DNA of 64,000 nt from Xylogone sp. PMI_703 (lineage: Eukaryota > Ascomycota > Leotiomycetes): assembly GCA_021399445.1 (NCBI GenBank), contig JAJTUQ010000003.1, positions 7,936,001-8,000,000 on the forward strand. Reading direction: 5' to 3'. Position 1 is the stretch's first letter; each line of letters opens with the position of its first letter. Made by a program: the position numbers and the translations under genes. The notes beneath the pieces are model-generated. The model saw only the letters and a program-made list of their open reading frames with translations, was not told the origin of the DNA and searched no databases. Positions 1 through 14,234 of this stretch are shown here, piece by piece.

Positions 1-298
1 GTCTGAGCCGAAAAGAACCATAACGGGCGACCCACCCAGCCAGAATGAGCACAAGGCAACGACCCGAACGCGACCAGACCGATGGGCATGGGCTGTGGGT
101 GGTTCTACGCCGCTGTGCCCGCTACACTTGGACAGGTACGGTACAGAGCATCCAACCTACAGCCGTACGTGCAGACCAGATACAGGTCTTCAAAAGGCGT
201 CCCTAGATGAGGATGGGGATGATGACGCCTGCTCACCCACTGCAGTATCCCGGGACCCTATCGTTGACTGAGCACGCACTCGTACTTGGGCTTGTATT

Positions 299-326
299 GT
301 ACCGTACTGTACCGTACTGTACCGTA
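299..326. repeat. 10-bp tandem repeat ACCGTACTGT
   Basis: The unit ACCGTACTGT is at 301-310 and 311-320, followed by a partial copy ACCGTA at 321-326. It contains one exact reverse-strand copy of the 11-mer GTACGGTACAG (307-317), which recurs elsewhere in the window. Confidence 0.8.
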
Positions 327-3300
327 ATTCCTACAGGACCATGCCAGTAGAGCGTACTTACTGTACTACTGTGTTCGCTGTGTACTCACAACGCGCGCCA
401 GGGGGTTAGGGGGGGGTTTGTGGATGAAGAGGATCCGCCAGTCTGGGTCCGACTCCCCCTGGGCGGGTTCAAGGCGGGCTGCCGCCGGTGTGCAGCAAGC
501 TTTTCTGGATGCGTGACGCCCACGAGCTCCCGGGGCGGTGATGCTGGACCAGGGTCCCCCTCCGCCACCAAAAGAGGAGCGGAGAGGCGAAGAGGCTCCT
601 CCCTTTCGGCCCCCTCTCCCTTCATGTCCTTCCAGCAGTCAGGAAACGAATCAGCAGGTGCGCGCAGCATCAGGTCGTCTCTTTTTCTAGAAGGTTGTAC
701 CTCGCCGCGCTTGGGCTGCATTGCTTCGGGTCTGCAATACCAATGCAGCATGATTGTGTATGACATAAATTGGAAGAGCGTGCTGCATGGCGAGACCAGC
801 CCACAGTAGGCGGTATACACGCCATGGTTTCAGCACCAACGGATGTGAAGAAAAGAGAGGCAGACGACCTATCGATCGAAATAGACATGTGCGTGTTACG
901 ACTACTTGCAGCGCCCCTTCCCTTCTAACTGAGCTAAGGAGCTCAATGGATGATGCTTCCATTCCCAATCCTGCTGCATTACTCGCTCAGCGCCGCATAC
1001 AGAGCTGGGGAGGCATTAATCTTACAGACCACCATGGTTGCACTGTTGGGTCTCTATCTGCTTGGCAGGTCCTGGATGCCATTCCGGACATGCGCTAGCT
1101 GCTTTACGTACAGGAATGGAACCACCTGATCGAGAGAGCGATTACTTTGTCGAGCCTGTCTTCCAAGCCTTACTGTCATCAGCCGTGGCCTAGAAGATGG
1201 ACAAACGCGGCAACCCGCGAACGCAGCCCCCATAGCCTATATCGACGGCTGGTATACACCATCGAATCTTTAGCTGGAATGCGAATTGTCCAACCATCGC
1301 GCTGGCATCACACCAACCACTTTGCTTCGAGTTGTTCGTGGGGACGATCATCAACAGTAGCTAATCACCCCAACCTGCCCAGCACCACCGAGTGAACCGA
1401 CACTTCCACCACCTACTGCCGCCTTCTTCCGCCCCCCTTTTCCATTGTCCTGGTTCCGCCCTGCGCAAAGTGCTGTATGAAGTTCCTCTTTTATCACTCC
1501 TGTACTGGCTCGAGTACACAATAGGAACAATGAAATGGGCTAAAAACCCAGGTCTCTGGCGCCAATCGCACCTACAACCCACCTCCACATCTCTCACAAG
1601 AGCCCCACCTCGATCTATGGTATTGGGTTCCCGTTCCATACCGCTTTTAAACTTACGCACTTCAAAGGGCTGAGTCTGAGACCCGGCTACTGTAAGCCTT
1701 TCCCTCTTCGATCATGCCTCTGTCCGCTATGAACCGGAACAGCTGGAGCTACTTGTACGTCCCCAAGTCTATCAACAGACACGAGATGTTGGAATTGCCC
1801 GATTATCCTCGTGACGAATTTGCAGCAGTCTACAGTTGGGTGGTTGGAGAAATTATTCCCGGAAAAGATACCAACTTGGGTCAACTACTGGTGGATGATC
1901 TTTTCTCACACTTCTCTTTCTCTTTCCTTCTCCCTTTCTCCCTCATACGGCGCGCTCTCTCGCCAGCTTTTAGACACTCACGCCAAGTCAGCTCGTCGTG
2001 CGCCTCTTGGGTGCACGGGAACGACGGCACCGTCCTCGAATTTTGAACATTCGGGCCCGGCAAAGTGCCAGCGTGCATGAAGTAGTGTAATGCTCCATCA
2101 TCTGCATCTCAAGAGAATGCGGCGCAGGCAAACTTGTTGGGAAGGGCATCATCAGCGTCATCACACCTCAGCATGGGCAGCTTTGCCCTGCCAGCGCAAA
2201 TCCAGCCGACACTTTCGCGATGATGAGGAAGCTTACTGCAGAGCCATTCTTTTCCGCTCTCTGTAATATATCCGTAATCTCTGGATTCAAGACACCGCTC
2301 TCAGCTTACACAGGCAGTACATGCCAGCGCAGAGGAAGATACCGAGTCCTCACTACTTCACACCAACGAGGGAGATGGGGCGCTGGGGGGGAAAATGTTA
2401 TCCCGTCTCCTGAGGCGTTTGTCATGCATTGTTCGCACATGGCTCTGGAGCGCACCGCCCCACATTCCTGCTGCCCTTCTCCGTCTTGCGTCGTAAGGCA
2501 GAACACTCCAATTTGCGTAGGGGCAGAAAGTTCGAAAACTACCGCCGATAGCGCGGTTGTCGCAAGCCGCCAATGGAGTGGCTTCGAGTTAATTAAGCAA
2601 GACACATCAAGCGCCGTCGGAAAACTCGTTGAAAGTCTCATGTCTCATGAAAGCTGAGCAGTCAAGATTCTCAGTTGCCCGTATCTGAGGATTACGAATG
2701 AGCCAGACTCTGACTGGTTTGTTGTGGCTTAGGGTTCCATCTGAAAAAAAGGGCGCTTACTTTATGACCCCGATGCTACGCTAACTTATCGATAGCAACA
2801 GGACAGGGTTCCCAGGAGCCCTGGTTACTTGGGATCTCACCCACCATACTGAACTGAACAGTACCCGTACAGAGCTGCTTGCAACAGGGCACGTAAGCTT
2901 TCTACCTGGCTCGCTCGCTCCCTCCGTATGGATGTATCCTCTAATTGTCTCCGTACGGAACAGTACCAGGCTTCAGCAAAAAAGCAAGTAAAAAGACGTT
3001 ATACGTCACGTCATGCCGTCCGGTTATCCATTATCGGGATGCATCGACCCCTGCAAGAGGAACTGAGGAACGCTGGACGCGGTGCTTTGCCATGATTCAT
3101 TGTCGAGTAGCGCTAAGGGCAAGGAGATAGACATAGTGAGGTGGTGAGGGTAATGAGGGTGAGGGAGAGGGTGTCTTCCTATCCATCATCCCTAAACCAG
3201 CTCTTCGCATACCTAACTTTACACAGTATCCCCACCCCCGTTATTTCTGCGCCAATGTTGTCCGTGCAAGTCCGTGTGTCCTGGTGATCCATGGACGTCC

Positions 3301-6300
3301 GTGTGTTTCTCCTCTGGCGGTGTCGATTTCGATTTGCGATCTTGGTTTTCTTCAATGTCCAAGCGCAGGAATCCAGGCGTCGCGATAGACCCTGGCCCAA
3401 GCCAGACCCAGAGCACCGGTTCGATCACACAGCATGGGCGGGCAACTAGGGGTCTCGTTGGGTCATGGTTCGCGGCTCACGGACTAATCCATTTTCCCCT
3501 TTCCGTTATGTAAACTTGAGCTGGTGCGGTCCATGCCTGCGAGCAGCTAGGCAATCCATCCGCACGCGAGGTCGTGGTGACGATATATTAATGTATACAG
3601 GAGTGACAGTCCTTCTTCCACGTATTCATATCCGAGGTACAACATAGCCGTTGTGTATTCCTGCTGCAAGAGATTGCATAATCAACTCCTTCAATATCCT
3701 CAGACACGTGGGCGGCTAATCTTACCTCAGCGTCGTCTGCTGCAACAATCTGGGTTCTTCCGTCCAACATAATACCAATGCTACGGTGGAGATTTGGAGA
3801 AAGATGGATCTCTCCCAAATTTCCGAGTCATCTCCAACCACGATCCATACTAGTTACTACGTAATTTACCAAACCGTCGGGTTACGATAGTGTGGTGCTC
3901 GGTGCGAAAACAAAAGAGATCTGCCAAGCACGTGGACCGTGTGAAGTGACTTTCTCCGGTTCCCATCTACGGGGTACACCTGAGGTAAAGCGGAACCATG
4001 TGTGATTGAAACAACTCACAATAACTATAATGCTCTAGTCTAGCTGTCTAGAAAAGGAAAACGGCACAGAAAGCTTTTCAGTTCCTCAGACAAGTGCTAT
4101 CGCGCATCACTCCTGTTTTCCATTGAGCAGAGAAGACAGTTAAGCCTGGCTTGCACAAGCAAAAGAAAGGAAAAAGGATGATTCTAGACCTCCTTTCCGG
4201 ATACACAGCTTATTACAAAAACGGTGCAGGGGGGTCGTACACAATAATAATTAATGCACCGAACCTTCCGCGGAGCAACGTAAGGGCAGAAAAGAAGGAT
4301 AGTAAGAGAGAAAGAGCGTATGGCCGGCCTTGCTTTTTTCCGGCTGAGATAGATAACAGCGCCGCTGGTGTGGATTGGGTCCGGCAGCATGCATATATGA
4401 ACTGCTCCTTCGGTCGATACGACAGATGAGACAAGACCTGCGAGAGAACGAGAACGCAGCTGCAGTTACATCCCCCAGCACCCCGAGATGGCGAATGGGA
4501 TACAATGCTATGTATGCCTCCCAACCTCCTCGCTACCATCGCTACCAACGGACCTGGCTGGGCTACTTGAGGGGGCCGGAGACGGAGCCAGATGGGAGTT
4601 TACGGAGAACAGCAGATCGTAATCGCAGTTCAGTGCTCCTGCGGGAATCCAAGTGTGGAGGATGCCTGGAAGAGCACGATCACACGCTGCGACTATATTT
4701 TCTTCCGGGCCGAAAAGCGATGGCTTTTGCTGTTCATCAAGGCGCTTAAGTTGCGTGGAGATGGCTGCTGTGATGGGGGGGATCAATGCGGTCAACTTTC
4801 GCGCCTAGGTCGTGGAATGGGGACTTGATTTGGGTAATTGGGAGGTTCTGGCCCCTTTGTTCTCAGCTGACACGAAAGTATACACGTACAGCCCCGGCGC
4901 TGGACTGTAATTATGGTTAAGGAGGGCTTGGTGTCGTGCGAACCCATACTTACTGCGGCGCTGCACCTGCTGTAGCAGATGCGGGCAAAAGGGGCGGAGA
5001 GAAGAAAGATGGAAGCGTTACGATCCACCGTGCGACAGAATACGGTACAGGATCGCATGCGATTGATTGATTGTGACGAACGAGAGCACGGATCGGGCGC
5101 TTCAGGCTTCAGGCTTAAACCGATCCGGGGTGGCCCAAACTGTCGGGAATCTCGCGACGCAATGACTTCTCTACCGCATTGGTCCTCGAGTGCATTTCTT
5201 TGTTCTCGGCATTGAGCAAGTGGGAAGGCTTCTAGAAAGATGAAGGAACGGGGCAGCGGGGGCGTGGATTATTGTCTCTCAATGCGATACACGCAGGGGG
5301 TGTCGGCGGGCTGTTTTGATACGTTTCAGCCTCGCTCTTTCACTCAATTACGGCGTGTTTTGGCGTGTTTGGGAGGCAGCTGAAGGATGATCTTCATTAC
5401 CTCCGTTTTTGCTGTAAGCAACTGGGTTTCCATATTAGCGCAGGACGCCGGTAATTTCAACTTCGGGGAACACAAGAACGGGGGGCCAGGCACGGTGGTA
5501 TTTCCTTCTAGAAGGATGAGAGAATCATCGACGGGCGGGTAAAATGGGTCGGGTTGATCCTTCCGAGGCTTGTGGTGGGTGAAGAAGTATCCTGAATGGA
5601 GTCTTGACTGCGTCCAGAGTAAAATGAGGCACATGCACAATACGCATCACCACACCCTCTTCCATCTCCAACCGCTCACTGAGCTGTATCCAGTTGAGTC
5701 AATTGAGCTACTATACCAAAAAGTATGGCACTGCTGAGGCATACAGTACCGGATTAATCCCCGCACCCGACTCTAGTGCGGTATCATCTACCATCTATCA
5801 CTTATCACTTCCATCGTCTTCGTCTCCACAGGCAAGTCATAATTTTATTTCCGTCCAAATCCACACACCCTCGAATCGATCAGCACAGGTCCCTCAATTT
5901 CGGAGCGGATTCTCCTGATCCAAATCCTGTGCCACGCCGCAATAGCAATTAGGTACTGTAACTCTGCTTCCCTAAACTGCAGCCGGCTACTCTTCTAACC
6001 AAGCCTCACGCTCTTTTTTGGGGTTTCTTTTCGGCCCGTTCTGAAGTGAGCTTGTCATGCTTGTCCTGGGACGGAATGGTTCCAGGTAGGATATGAGATA
6101 GGGGTTGAGGGAGGATGAGGCTCTTGCACCTGAACATGCAGTTTTCCTCTGATCAGCGATGATTGTACCAGGCACCCATGCCGTTAATGGATTTGGGACT
6201 ACAGTCAAAAGCTAAGCAGCAGCTATTGTGACCTCGGTACGACACTGATTTGGTAAGTGGTAAGCAAATAAGCAACTAAGTAAGTACCGGTACGGTAGTA

Positions 6301-6825
6301 CTGTACCGTACAGCACTGTGCTTGATCATCATATACCTCAAGGTTTACCTTCTGCTCTGCACTGCTCTTGCTTGTTGCAGCATTACTGTACCAGTAATGC
6401 TTGCTACCGAGCTCAATTGCCGGATCTTCGAGGTGGCAATTCATCCCAAGAACGAGGCATGCCCATGGAAGCGAGATGCAGTAGATCTCACGTTGGACTG
6501 CTAATGATTCCTCTCTGACTGTACAGTGCAGCATCAGCATGTTCATCAGTACTGTATCCAGGGTAGCAAGCGGGATTGGCCTGCTCCTGGGGATAGCTAC
6601 CGAACGGGGAGTGGCTCCTCAGGCACATAACTGCAGGCCTGAACCACTCCCTCGGGTTGCCTTACTGGTACCAAACAGCTGTCTCGCCTGAGTCGCTTCG
6701 CATCTTTCCTCACTTATGTTCGCATACAGTAATCGATCCCTCGACAACTTTGTTATCAACTTGTCATCCACTAGGCTGACTCGACTACATCATTTGGTTT
6801 GGTCACCATCATCATGATCTGCATT

Positions 6826-6859
6826 GCATTACAGCATTACAGCATAACAGCATAACAGC
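6826..6859. repeat. 8-bp tandem repeat GCATWACA
   Basis: Two copies of GCATTACA (6826-6833, 6834-6841) are followed by two of GCATAACA (6842-6849, 6850-6857) and a trailing GC. It is a short microsatellite with one fixed base change between the halves. No gene is associated. Confidence 0.8.
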
Positions 6860-9322
6860 TTACCTGCAGGAATGACTGTGGTGCATGGAGCCAGGTACGG
6901 TAACGTACCCGGTTATCTTTGGCGCTCAGTTCCGATTCAAATGAGTCTGCTATCAACAATGGTTGCATCAAGCTTGCCATACAATAACGTTACCACACTA
7001 TCCTCGCTGCAAATTTTCCATCCGGCAACTCGTATGGATGAGTACCACGATCGAACTCGGGATCCACCGCTGGATTATTCGGCAACTCAAAGGATCATAT
7101 TCTTTGCCGATTGAAGCTCATACTTCCTTTTCCTTTTTGTCTTTCCCCCTCTCGCTATGCGGGACAATGTTCCCAGAAACGAACTGAAAACGGCCATCTA
7201 ATTACCTATCATAGATACCTCCGTTGGCTTCCTGCATGAATACATCCAGCATCGTTTATCGTATAAGTGTACGGCGCGGCTCTTTCTTCCGATGCCTGCA
7301 ATCCTTCCCGCTCTCTCGCTGCCCATGCACGAAAGGAAAAAGAAAAGAGAAGGCTCTAAGAAAAGAACGGATGACGTTCCTTTCTGAGTAGAGCCCCGTT
7401 CTCAAATCCAACCTCTTCTCTCACCGCCGGGAATGTTTACTCGACAGCTTATACGGAGGAACAGAAATATCACGGAACGCGTTTGGAACTCGGCATGTCC
7501 GTACATCACTCCGGTTTTCAACCGTCTACTACTCGGTGTCCGACCTTGATCCTATCCAGCGGTGCCCTTATTTGGCGCACGCCCGTGAGCATTGTATCAA
7601 ATGGGGTGTGGAGCATAAGGCTTAATCAGATGTCTATAGGGATCACAAATACCTCTCGTCACACCGGCACTCAGTACTACCCGCTTACGAGGGAAAACAC
7701 AATCAAAATCAAAATCAGGTACAGTCTAGGACCTTTACATCTCCTTATGTCAGCCTTTTCAAGTTTTAGATATCCTCTTATGACACAGTCGAACATTATT
7801 TCCTGATATTTGGCGCAACTCTATGCGATTATTACATCGGGATTCCAAAACTAAAAGATTACGGGTATCAGTTGTTATCCGGCAGATGAAATAATCTAGT
7901 TCGGCAGAGTATCCTAGCAGAGGTCAACCGAGCTGCCAGTGTGACGCCCCGCTTACTGCAATACGACGGTATTTCTGCTGGCTACATCCTCTGCAAATTT
8001 ATCCATGGCGAGATCCATCTTCGGCTTTGATACCGTCTCAACAACGGCACAGACCTGCGGCTCGCATAGAGATAGACGCCGAAGCTAGCTATTGGTGCCA
8101 CTCAAAGGATACAGCCACGGCACATCTATTGCTTCTTGATACAGGAGACACGAATGCCACCCCGTAATCGGTGCTATTAATATGCCCGCATTGTTCAAAT
8201 TCATGACACTCACATTTTTAGGCGATATTCTCGTTTAGTTTTCCATGTTTTAGAAGTGTGGGACCGTTCATGCCTGTTCTTCACATGCGGTAGAGGTGGA
8301 TCTCTATCATATTCCTCCAACTGCTACGCTACTTCTGCAGTCGGTGCAAATGACCGTCTTACACCTCTTGGCATTTTCCTTGGGCAGATTTTATGTATTG
8401 CAAGAGTCCACCTGTTGCTTGATAGTACCCCTCCAAACTAGGGCGCAGGCGCTCCTTTAGAAAGCTTTCGTTCCGGGCCAATTTCCACCAACCAGGACAT
8501 TTTTAACGTCTCCATCTAAGCTGTGTTTGTAATGCTCAATCTATATGATGATGGGACCTCTGTCCAACTCGGAACACCCGACTCTCTCGGTCAGCAGGAC
8601 CTTCATTTTTCACGGCCATCAAAATCCGAGAAGTTGGCACCTGGAACATGGACTACCGTTGCAAGTGCTCTACACCATGCTGGGTCCACCACAGTGCTTT
8701 GATTTAGCAAATAGTCAGCAACAGTTTGCAGCCGAGTGGGAATCAATCAGGCCAAGGATCGGTTTCCCAAGCGGATCATGACCGAAGGGGGATTTTCTAA
8801 CTATTTTAGAAGGCTCATGCCATACCAGGCAATTTAGCCAATACAAATGAAGCGGGTTTGCAATCAGCATTTGCCTCTGATGGCGAATACTGAAAGGACA
8901 CTCCGAACAAGAGACAACGATGCTACGGCCCTGTTTCCCTGGTATCCCTGTCCAGATTGCGTTATCGTACGCGTACTGCTGAATGCTTTCTGGACTCTGG
9001 AAGGTCGAGATCATACCATTTTATGAGATCCTACATATTGTTGTCCTATTTGATTAGTACTTTCGTCATATTGCTATTTCTGTGTTATAACACTGCCACT
9101 GCGAACCCATCTCACGATCCCAGCCAAGCAGCAACTTATTCAATGGGCCCTTCTCCATAGGAGACCCAGACTTTCTGTGTCCGGCAAGTATGCATCCGCT
9201 CATAGGATCTCAGAGGACCCGGCGGAGCGGATCGTTTAAACAGTAGTACTGTAGAAGCGGTCAGAGCCAGGCCTACATACGCAATACAGCTTCTATAATT
9301 AAATGATTTCTTCTCAAAGTAG

Positions 9323-9856
9323 ATGCTTTCACGTTGTTCCCTCAGTCCCTGCATGCTGTTTAAAATGTCTCGCAATGCGCCTAGATCGTTTTATCCGCCT
9401 CGCTTCAAGCAATGCTACTCTGAGAAACATGCAACAGTCTGCAAGTTTCTCACTCTTACATTTGCTGTAGCTCTTTGTTTCATGGGTTGTCTCCTGCATG
9501 TATTGCACAACCCTGCCAAGGCGGTTGGATATACGGGTATACTGGGAGCAAAAAGCCTCACCGCTGGATTCTTTCCTGCAGCGGGCGCCACAAACTACAT
9601 CTATATGGAAGGCAGGTACAGCACATTGCATCTCATCCTAGGGCAACCATTAGATTGTCATGAGTGCGTGTGTAATCCTCCGTTCCTAAAAGACCATGCA
9701 CCTCTATTCCATGCCTCTATCGTCCGAGAGCGGAAAGTTTTCGCGAGGATCGAATTCTTACTCAAGTTACATTCCGGTCCTTATCTGATGACAAGGATAT
9801 GGCTGCCGGAATCCGGGCATCTACCGCGATCAAAAGAAAGAGCAGAGTTTTCATAG
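9323..9856 (+). CDS. Open frame of 177 codons, unrecognised
   Basis: A single ATG-started frame of 177 codons, the longest in the first 14 kb. I do not recognise the protein. It has a hydrophobic stretch at about residues 42-61 (KFLTLTFAVALCFMG...) that could be one membrane span, an Arg-rich start and several cysteines. There is no signal peptide right at the start, no known motif and no neighbouring gene to give context. In 64 kb a chance frame of this length is quite possible. It may be a small orphan membrane protein or nothing. Confidence 0.15.
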   Translation: MLSRCSLSPCMLFKMSRNAPRSFYPPRFKQCYSEKHATVCKFLTLTFAVALCFMGCLLHVLHNPAKAVGYTGILGAKSLTAGFFPAAGATNYIYMEGRYSTLHLILGQPLDCHECVCNPPFLKDHAPLFHASIVRERKVFARIEFLLKLHSGPYLMTRIWLPESGHLPRSKERAEFS

Positions 9857-9899
9857 TCATGCAAATTCTACCCCATATCGGGCAAAGGTATTGTTGGCG

Positions 9900-12800
9900 G
9901 CAAGCGGGTTTAACGCGGGTCAAGAACATAAAGGCAGGGAGGAACCGTAAACCGGCCACACATAAATTGCAGATAACATAAAACGGTTGCAGTGCATTTC
10001 GCCCCGCTTTCGGAGATTTTTCTGCAGGCTCCTGGCGATTTCCCCTCTTCTGGCTTATCCTTTTCTGTCATCGTGGCCGATGTGATCTGATTCCCGTCGT
10101 CCGGTCACTCTTCCAGCCTGTCTCCGCTAAAGTAAAGCAATATGTGTGGTTGGACGCGGTAGTTCTTATCGTGATCTTGATGGATTGAGAAGACAAAGTA
10201 TATCAAAGGTAGACGACTCTTTACTTTTCTAAATTCCCCTGTTTTGACTGATTACCATATGTCATATATATATTATATATTATCGACTGTTCCATCCATC
10301 CCAGGAAAGCGTAAGTATGCAGTTCATTTTGTAAGGTAATATCATGCGTATATTAAGCCGAGGAGTTATCACGGAACAAACCTGTTGTCTGGCTTGTGAG
10401 TGCTGTGATTTCAATCCTCTTGAGTGAGAGGTGATTATATACTTCTACCAGTGGATCTTTTCCTTGAGACTTATCACACTTGAGCCCGTTCCGATATGCT
10501 AGAGAGATTTACCCGAGGTCTTCATTTTCTGTCCGTTCCCTATTTAGTCTCATATCCCTATTTATACTCAATTTGCTCCAGATTTCCCAATAATAATTCA
10601 GCTGCTTATTTCCCCGTTTCGTGATGAAATGTGAAGTTATACCTCCACAAAGGTGCGGAAATATCGAATTTTCGCTCATCTACTTCTGTTTGAAAGAGAG
10701 TATATAAGCCTTTTCTGATTCTATATCAACAAATAGTAACGCTTCTTAAATCTAGTCTCCAATTCTGAGTGCAAGTATCGATTAGGTGAGCGTTAGCAAA
10801 GCTAGACCATGTCCTATAACCCGAGTATCCCGGGATTAGACTCAATAGTCAAGAGCTCTGGATACTTGCGCATTCTAATTCTGTATTTCTCTTAAATCAA
10901 AGCGATTTCTCAGAATTAAGTTTTCGCGAATTGCGTATTTTGAAATCGAGAATGATAGATACGCTGATAAAAGAAATGATCAAAAGTGCTACACGATACT
11001 AAAACAATAACAGCTCATCCATAATACTACTCGCTAAACGGGCTGGTCTCAGCAACTCTGGAGAGTCCTGCAACAGAAACTTTCGGGTGAGTTTTTACGT
11101 GTATCCTGTGAACTTGGCTATCTTGCAGAGAGAGGTATATCTCATACACGATGCGGATTGATACTACCAGTAGAGCTTCGCCTTTGTATGATGACGATAT
11201 TATATCATCGAGTAATGAATATGGCCTAAGGTGAGTGATATATGGGGTTTGAATTTGAATACTACGTTCTGTTTGTCTACTTGTGATTTTGGCTTTATGA
11301 GTGTTCAAGAGATTTTTCATTTGTTTCAAGTCTACATATTCTAGACACCCAGTATTGTCTTCTTGTTTGCTCTCTCTTGAGTGAATATGGTAGAGAAAAC
11401 TTAGCCGTTTATTAACTTCTCTAATGTATCTATTACCGAATGGATCAGAAACCAGTAAATATTAATATTGATATGATTGATATGAACGTCAGAGAAACGC
11501 CTTAACCAGCAAGAGACTCGATGGATCATGTCAATAGCTTAGGCACTCACCGTCTTGGAAAGATACCAGTAAAATACGGTTTCTTCTCAACATATGCCAC
11601 ATTGTTGTCACGAATCTAGAGATTGACAGCGAGAAATAAATCAACAGAGAACGAGGGGATATATAACTCAGCACTGGCGGTGACCTCGGCGTGCAGTCTC
11701 CTTAATTGGCGTCATTACTAGCAAAGTTCTACACTTGCTTGTGTAGTCTGTTTATGATGCGGAGTAAAACAACCAAAGAGACGCTTTAGTCCATGCTTGG
11801 TAGTAGTCTATGGACAACAGAGGATCTGACAGATTAATGTTCGATGAAAGCATAGAGTAGAGAATCGAATATCATAGGCAATGGGCTCTGCCTCGGCGTT
11901 ATATCAATTCATTCAATTCTCTTGTGCATTAACCACCTCATTCACTTGTATTTTCAGGTACGTTATTCAATCTGAATAAGTTCGGCCAGCTATATTCACC
12001 TCTAAATATTCAGGATATAAAAGCACTCTCATGTGTCGTCAATAACTACTTCCCATCAGCGTACTTGAAACTTCCATTTTATCCCTCGCCAACAACACTT
12101 AGCATTGAAGTCTGCATCTAAAGTTGTCAACGCCCAGTAGCTCCTGTTACGAGTTTTATGGAATAACAGGAGCAGGGAGCTCTTCAATGCCGCAGACTTC
12201 AACTTGAGCTTCGTCCCAAGTTAGCAGAAGAGAGATTCAGTAATTACTAGTCTTGGCAGCTTTTGAGCCATCATTCCAACAAAAATATGTCCGATAATGG
12301 ATTTAGTGGAAATGCTATGGGTAAGAGAGCACTGAAATTACTCGACAAGGAACCCGCCGAGAGACACTCACTTTCTTCGTCGCTCAGCAAAGGAAAAGAG
12401 AAGGACAATGAAGTCTTGCATAGCCAATTTTTCCGACGGAGCTGGTCAGGCTCGCGTGCGGCTGCGTTGCCTCTAAATATCCTGCTACTCAACGCAGAAT
12501 AGACACGAGCATGTTGTCTCGGCCACTCTGGACGAGGCCTTTTTGATATCAACTCTTGCTTAGAGTGACAATCCTTCACATTGACTGGTGAAGATCATCA
12601 CTTTCGAGTGTTCCTCATAGCATTTTATGACAAATCATCTCAAGAGTCAACGAAGAACGTACCGTTGAAGAATATCATACCGTGATGCGCAGAGTGAAGC
12701 GATGTATTCAATTATCTACTGAAAGAAGCTACAGCTACAAAGGTGTTCGGTGTCTTTAACTACAAATCACGCGTGTGGAGCATCTAACATACTACTATCT

Positions 12801-14234
12801 TCAGGTTTATAATTAACCATATGTCGGTTTCATTGTCTCATGAGTGACTTACCTCTTCCTTGCGGAGGCCTAATGTTACTCCATGGGCGCATCACTATGC
12901 AGTTACTAATGGGAGAAGCAGCCGTCCGAGATGATTACAAAGACAACAGTGCTTATTTCTTGCTGCACAGCAGGATAGTAGTTCTACAGGAATCCGTCCA
13001 AAACGGGCTGCAGGTGGTTTCACTATACTTCATCAAAGAAGAGGAAGACGGGGCAACTTGACGGTAATGACCTCATTACTCAGCTTTCAGAGACTTTCTA
13101 TCCAAACCAAACTGACCAGCTCATGAAATGGATTTTTCTGTTCTGTGAGTTTCACGTTACCTTGATGATCATTTCAGTCAATATTTTGCTCACTAAGACG
13201 CAGTCTTACGTATTCAGTCAAAGAAAACTTATGGCCTGTTATCTATGAATCTGACCGAGCCACGATAGGTTCCAAACCTGACTAGAGAGTTAAGTTTGCG
13301 AGCAGCTATATGAAGAGAAATGGAAATCTACGTGCAAGTTGCTTCGACATATGAGCTGTAGCCTGATTTTTCCGAAAGAAATTCTATTATCCAACGCAGT
13401 CTTGTATAATCACATGAGAGACCTGGGCGAAGCGAGGTCTAATGTGAAGTTCTATATATCTTCTATGATAGGGAATCAGTCCCTCATCTTAGCAAAATAG
13501 GAAAATACATTCAAAGGCAGACTGTATTTGAGGGAATATGGAAACCGGTTGGTCTCACCATTGTTTGATGCAGTACTTTCAAGAGTTATGCATTGTGATA
13601 CCTCAGCAAGTGTTGACCTGACAACAACACCATGGTGCTTTTTCAAGGAATTTAGTTTCATAAGTTCATTGGGGCAGGTTTGACAATAACCAGATTATAC
13701 TCATGCCAGTTAAACCCGATCAAGAAGGAGGCCGTTTAGAAATGTGTGTTTATCGACCGCTGAGTTACTTTTGACATTATTTTTGAAACATGTAGAATAC
13801 GAGCTGAGTCATGACAGCATAACAGGAATTCCCCACGAGAATAGATCCATTGAGCTGTTCTAGGAGTCTTGGTAACCCTGCCAATAAGAGGTCGAAGAGG
13901 TGTTTGCATGTAGGTGCCCCCCATGATCCGTAGCCAAACAGCCAACTTCTTTGTATAGCTGTAGCCCGTATATAGTTGTATCAACATCTTTCTTTGCACA
14001 TTAGATAGGTTCTCCTTGCTTCTATAACATTTTATTGCGGGTTTCATGGCCAAAATCGTTTTATAAATAGTGTATTACGACCCAGTTAGCAAAGTTCCGC
14101 TATAATCGTTACACTTTAGACGAAGGAGCCATATCACCATATTGCTACATAGTAGACGACCACAGTAGACAACTTCGTCTCAGCCTCTAAAGAGAAGAGC
14201 AAATTATTGTACATTGATCGCTGATCCTATAACC
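9900..14234. other. AT-rich gene-poor block
   Basis: Composition turns AT-rich from about 9.9 kb, with many TA steps, as in repeat-induced mutation blocks of ascomycetes. No gene is recognised. A 72-codon ATG frame at 12287-12502 (starts MSDNGFSGNAMGKRALK) is hydrophilic and Lys/Ser-rich, but unsupported. A hairpin-forming sequence lies at 12105-12202. I see nothing else. Confidence 0.5.
12105..12202. other. 98-bp nested inverted repeat (hairpin)
   Basis: Two perfect nested inverted repeats are visible. The outer arms are TTGAAGTCTGC (12105-12115) and GCAGACTTCAA (12192-12202), 11 bp. The inner arms are GCTCCTGTTA (12140-12149) and TAACAGGAGC (12164-12173), 10 bp, around a 14-nt loop. The DNA between outer and inner arms pairs poorly (24 nt against 18 nt), giving two stems joined by an asymmetric internal loop. 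It could be a small miniature transposon remnant or a structured RNA; I cannot tell which. Confidence 0.6.

Larger units (their letters stand above)
1..9900. other. Gene-poor stretch, no supported gene
   Basis: I see no recognisable protein, RNA gene or transposon here. Open frames of 60 to 145 codons occur on both strands, overlap each other and resemble no family. The base composition is mixed, not the strong AT bias of the next block. Visible elements are GTAC-rich motifs (about 135-146, 299-326, 6283-6313), a CT-rich tract near 1908-1950 and an 8-bp tandem repeat at 6826-6859. It could be long intergenic or regulatory DNA, non-coding transcription, or decayed genes. Confidence 0.5.

Noticed and set aside
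386..820. Frames of 129 and 144 codons on opposite strands over the same DNA
   Set aside because: Both are Pro/Ser/Arg-rich as expected for GC-rich chance frames, with no family resemblance and no splice context.
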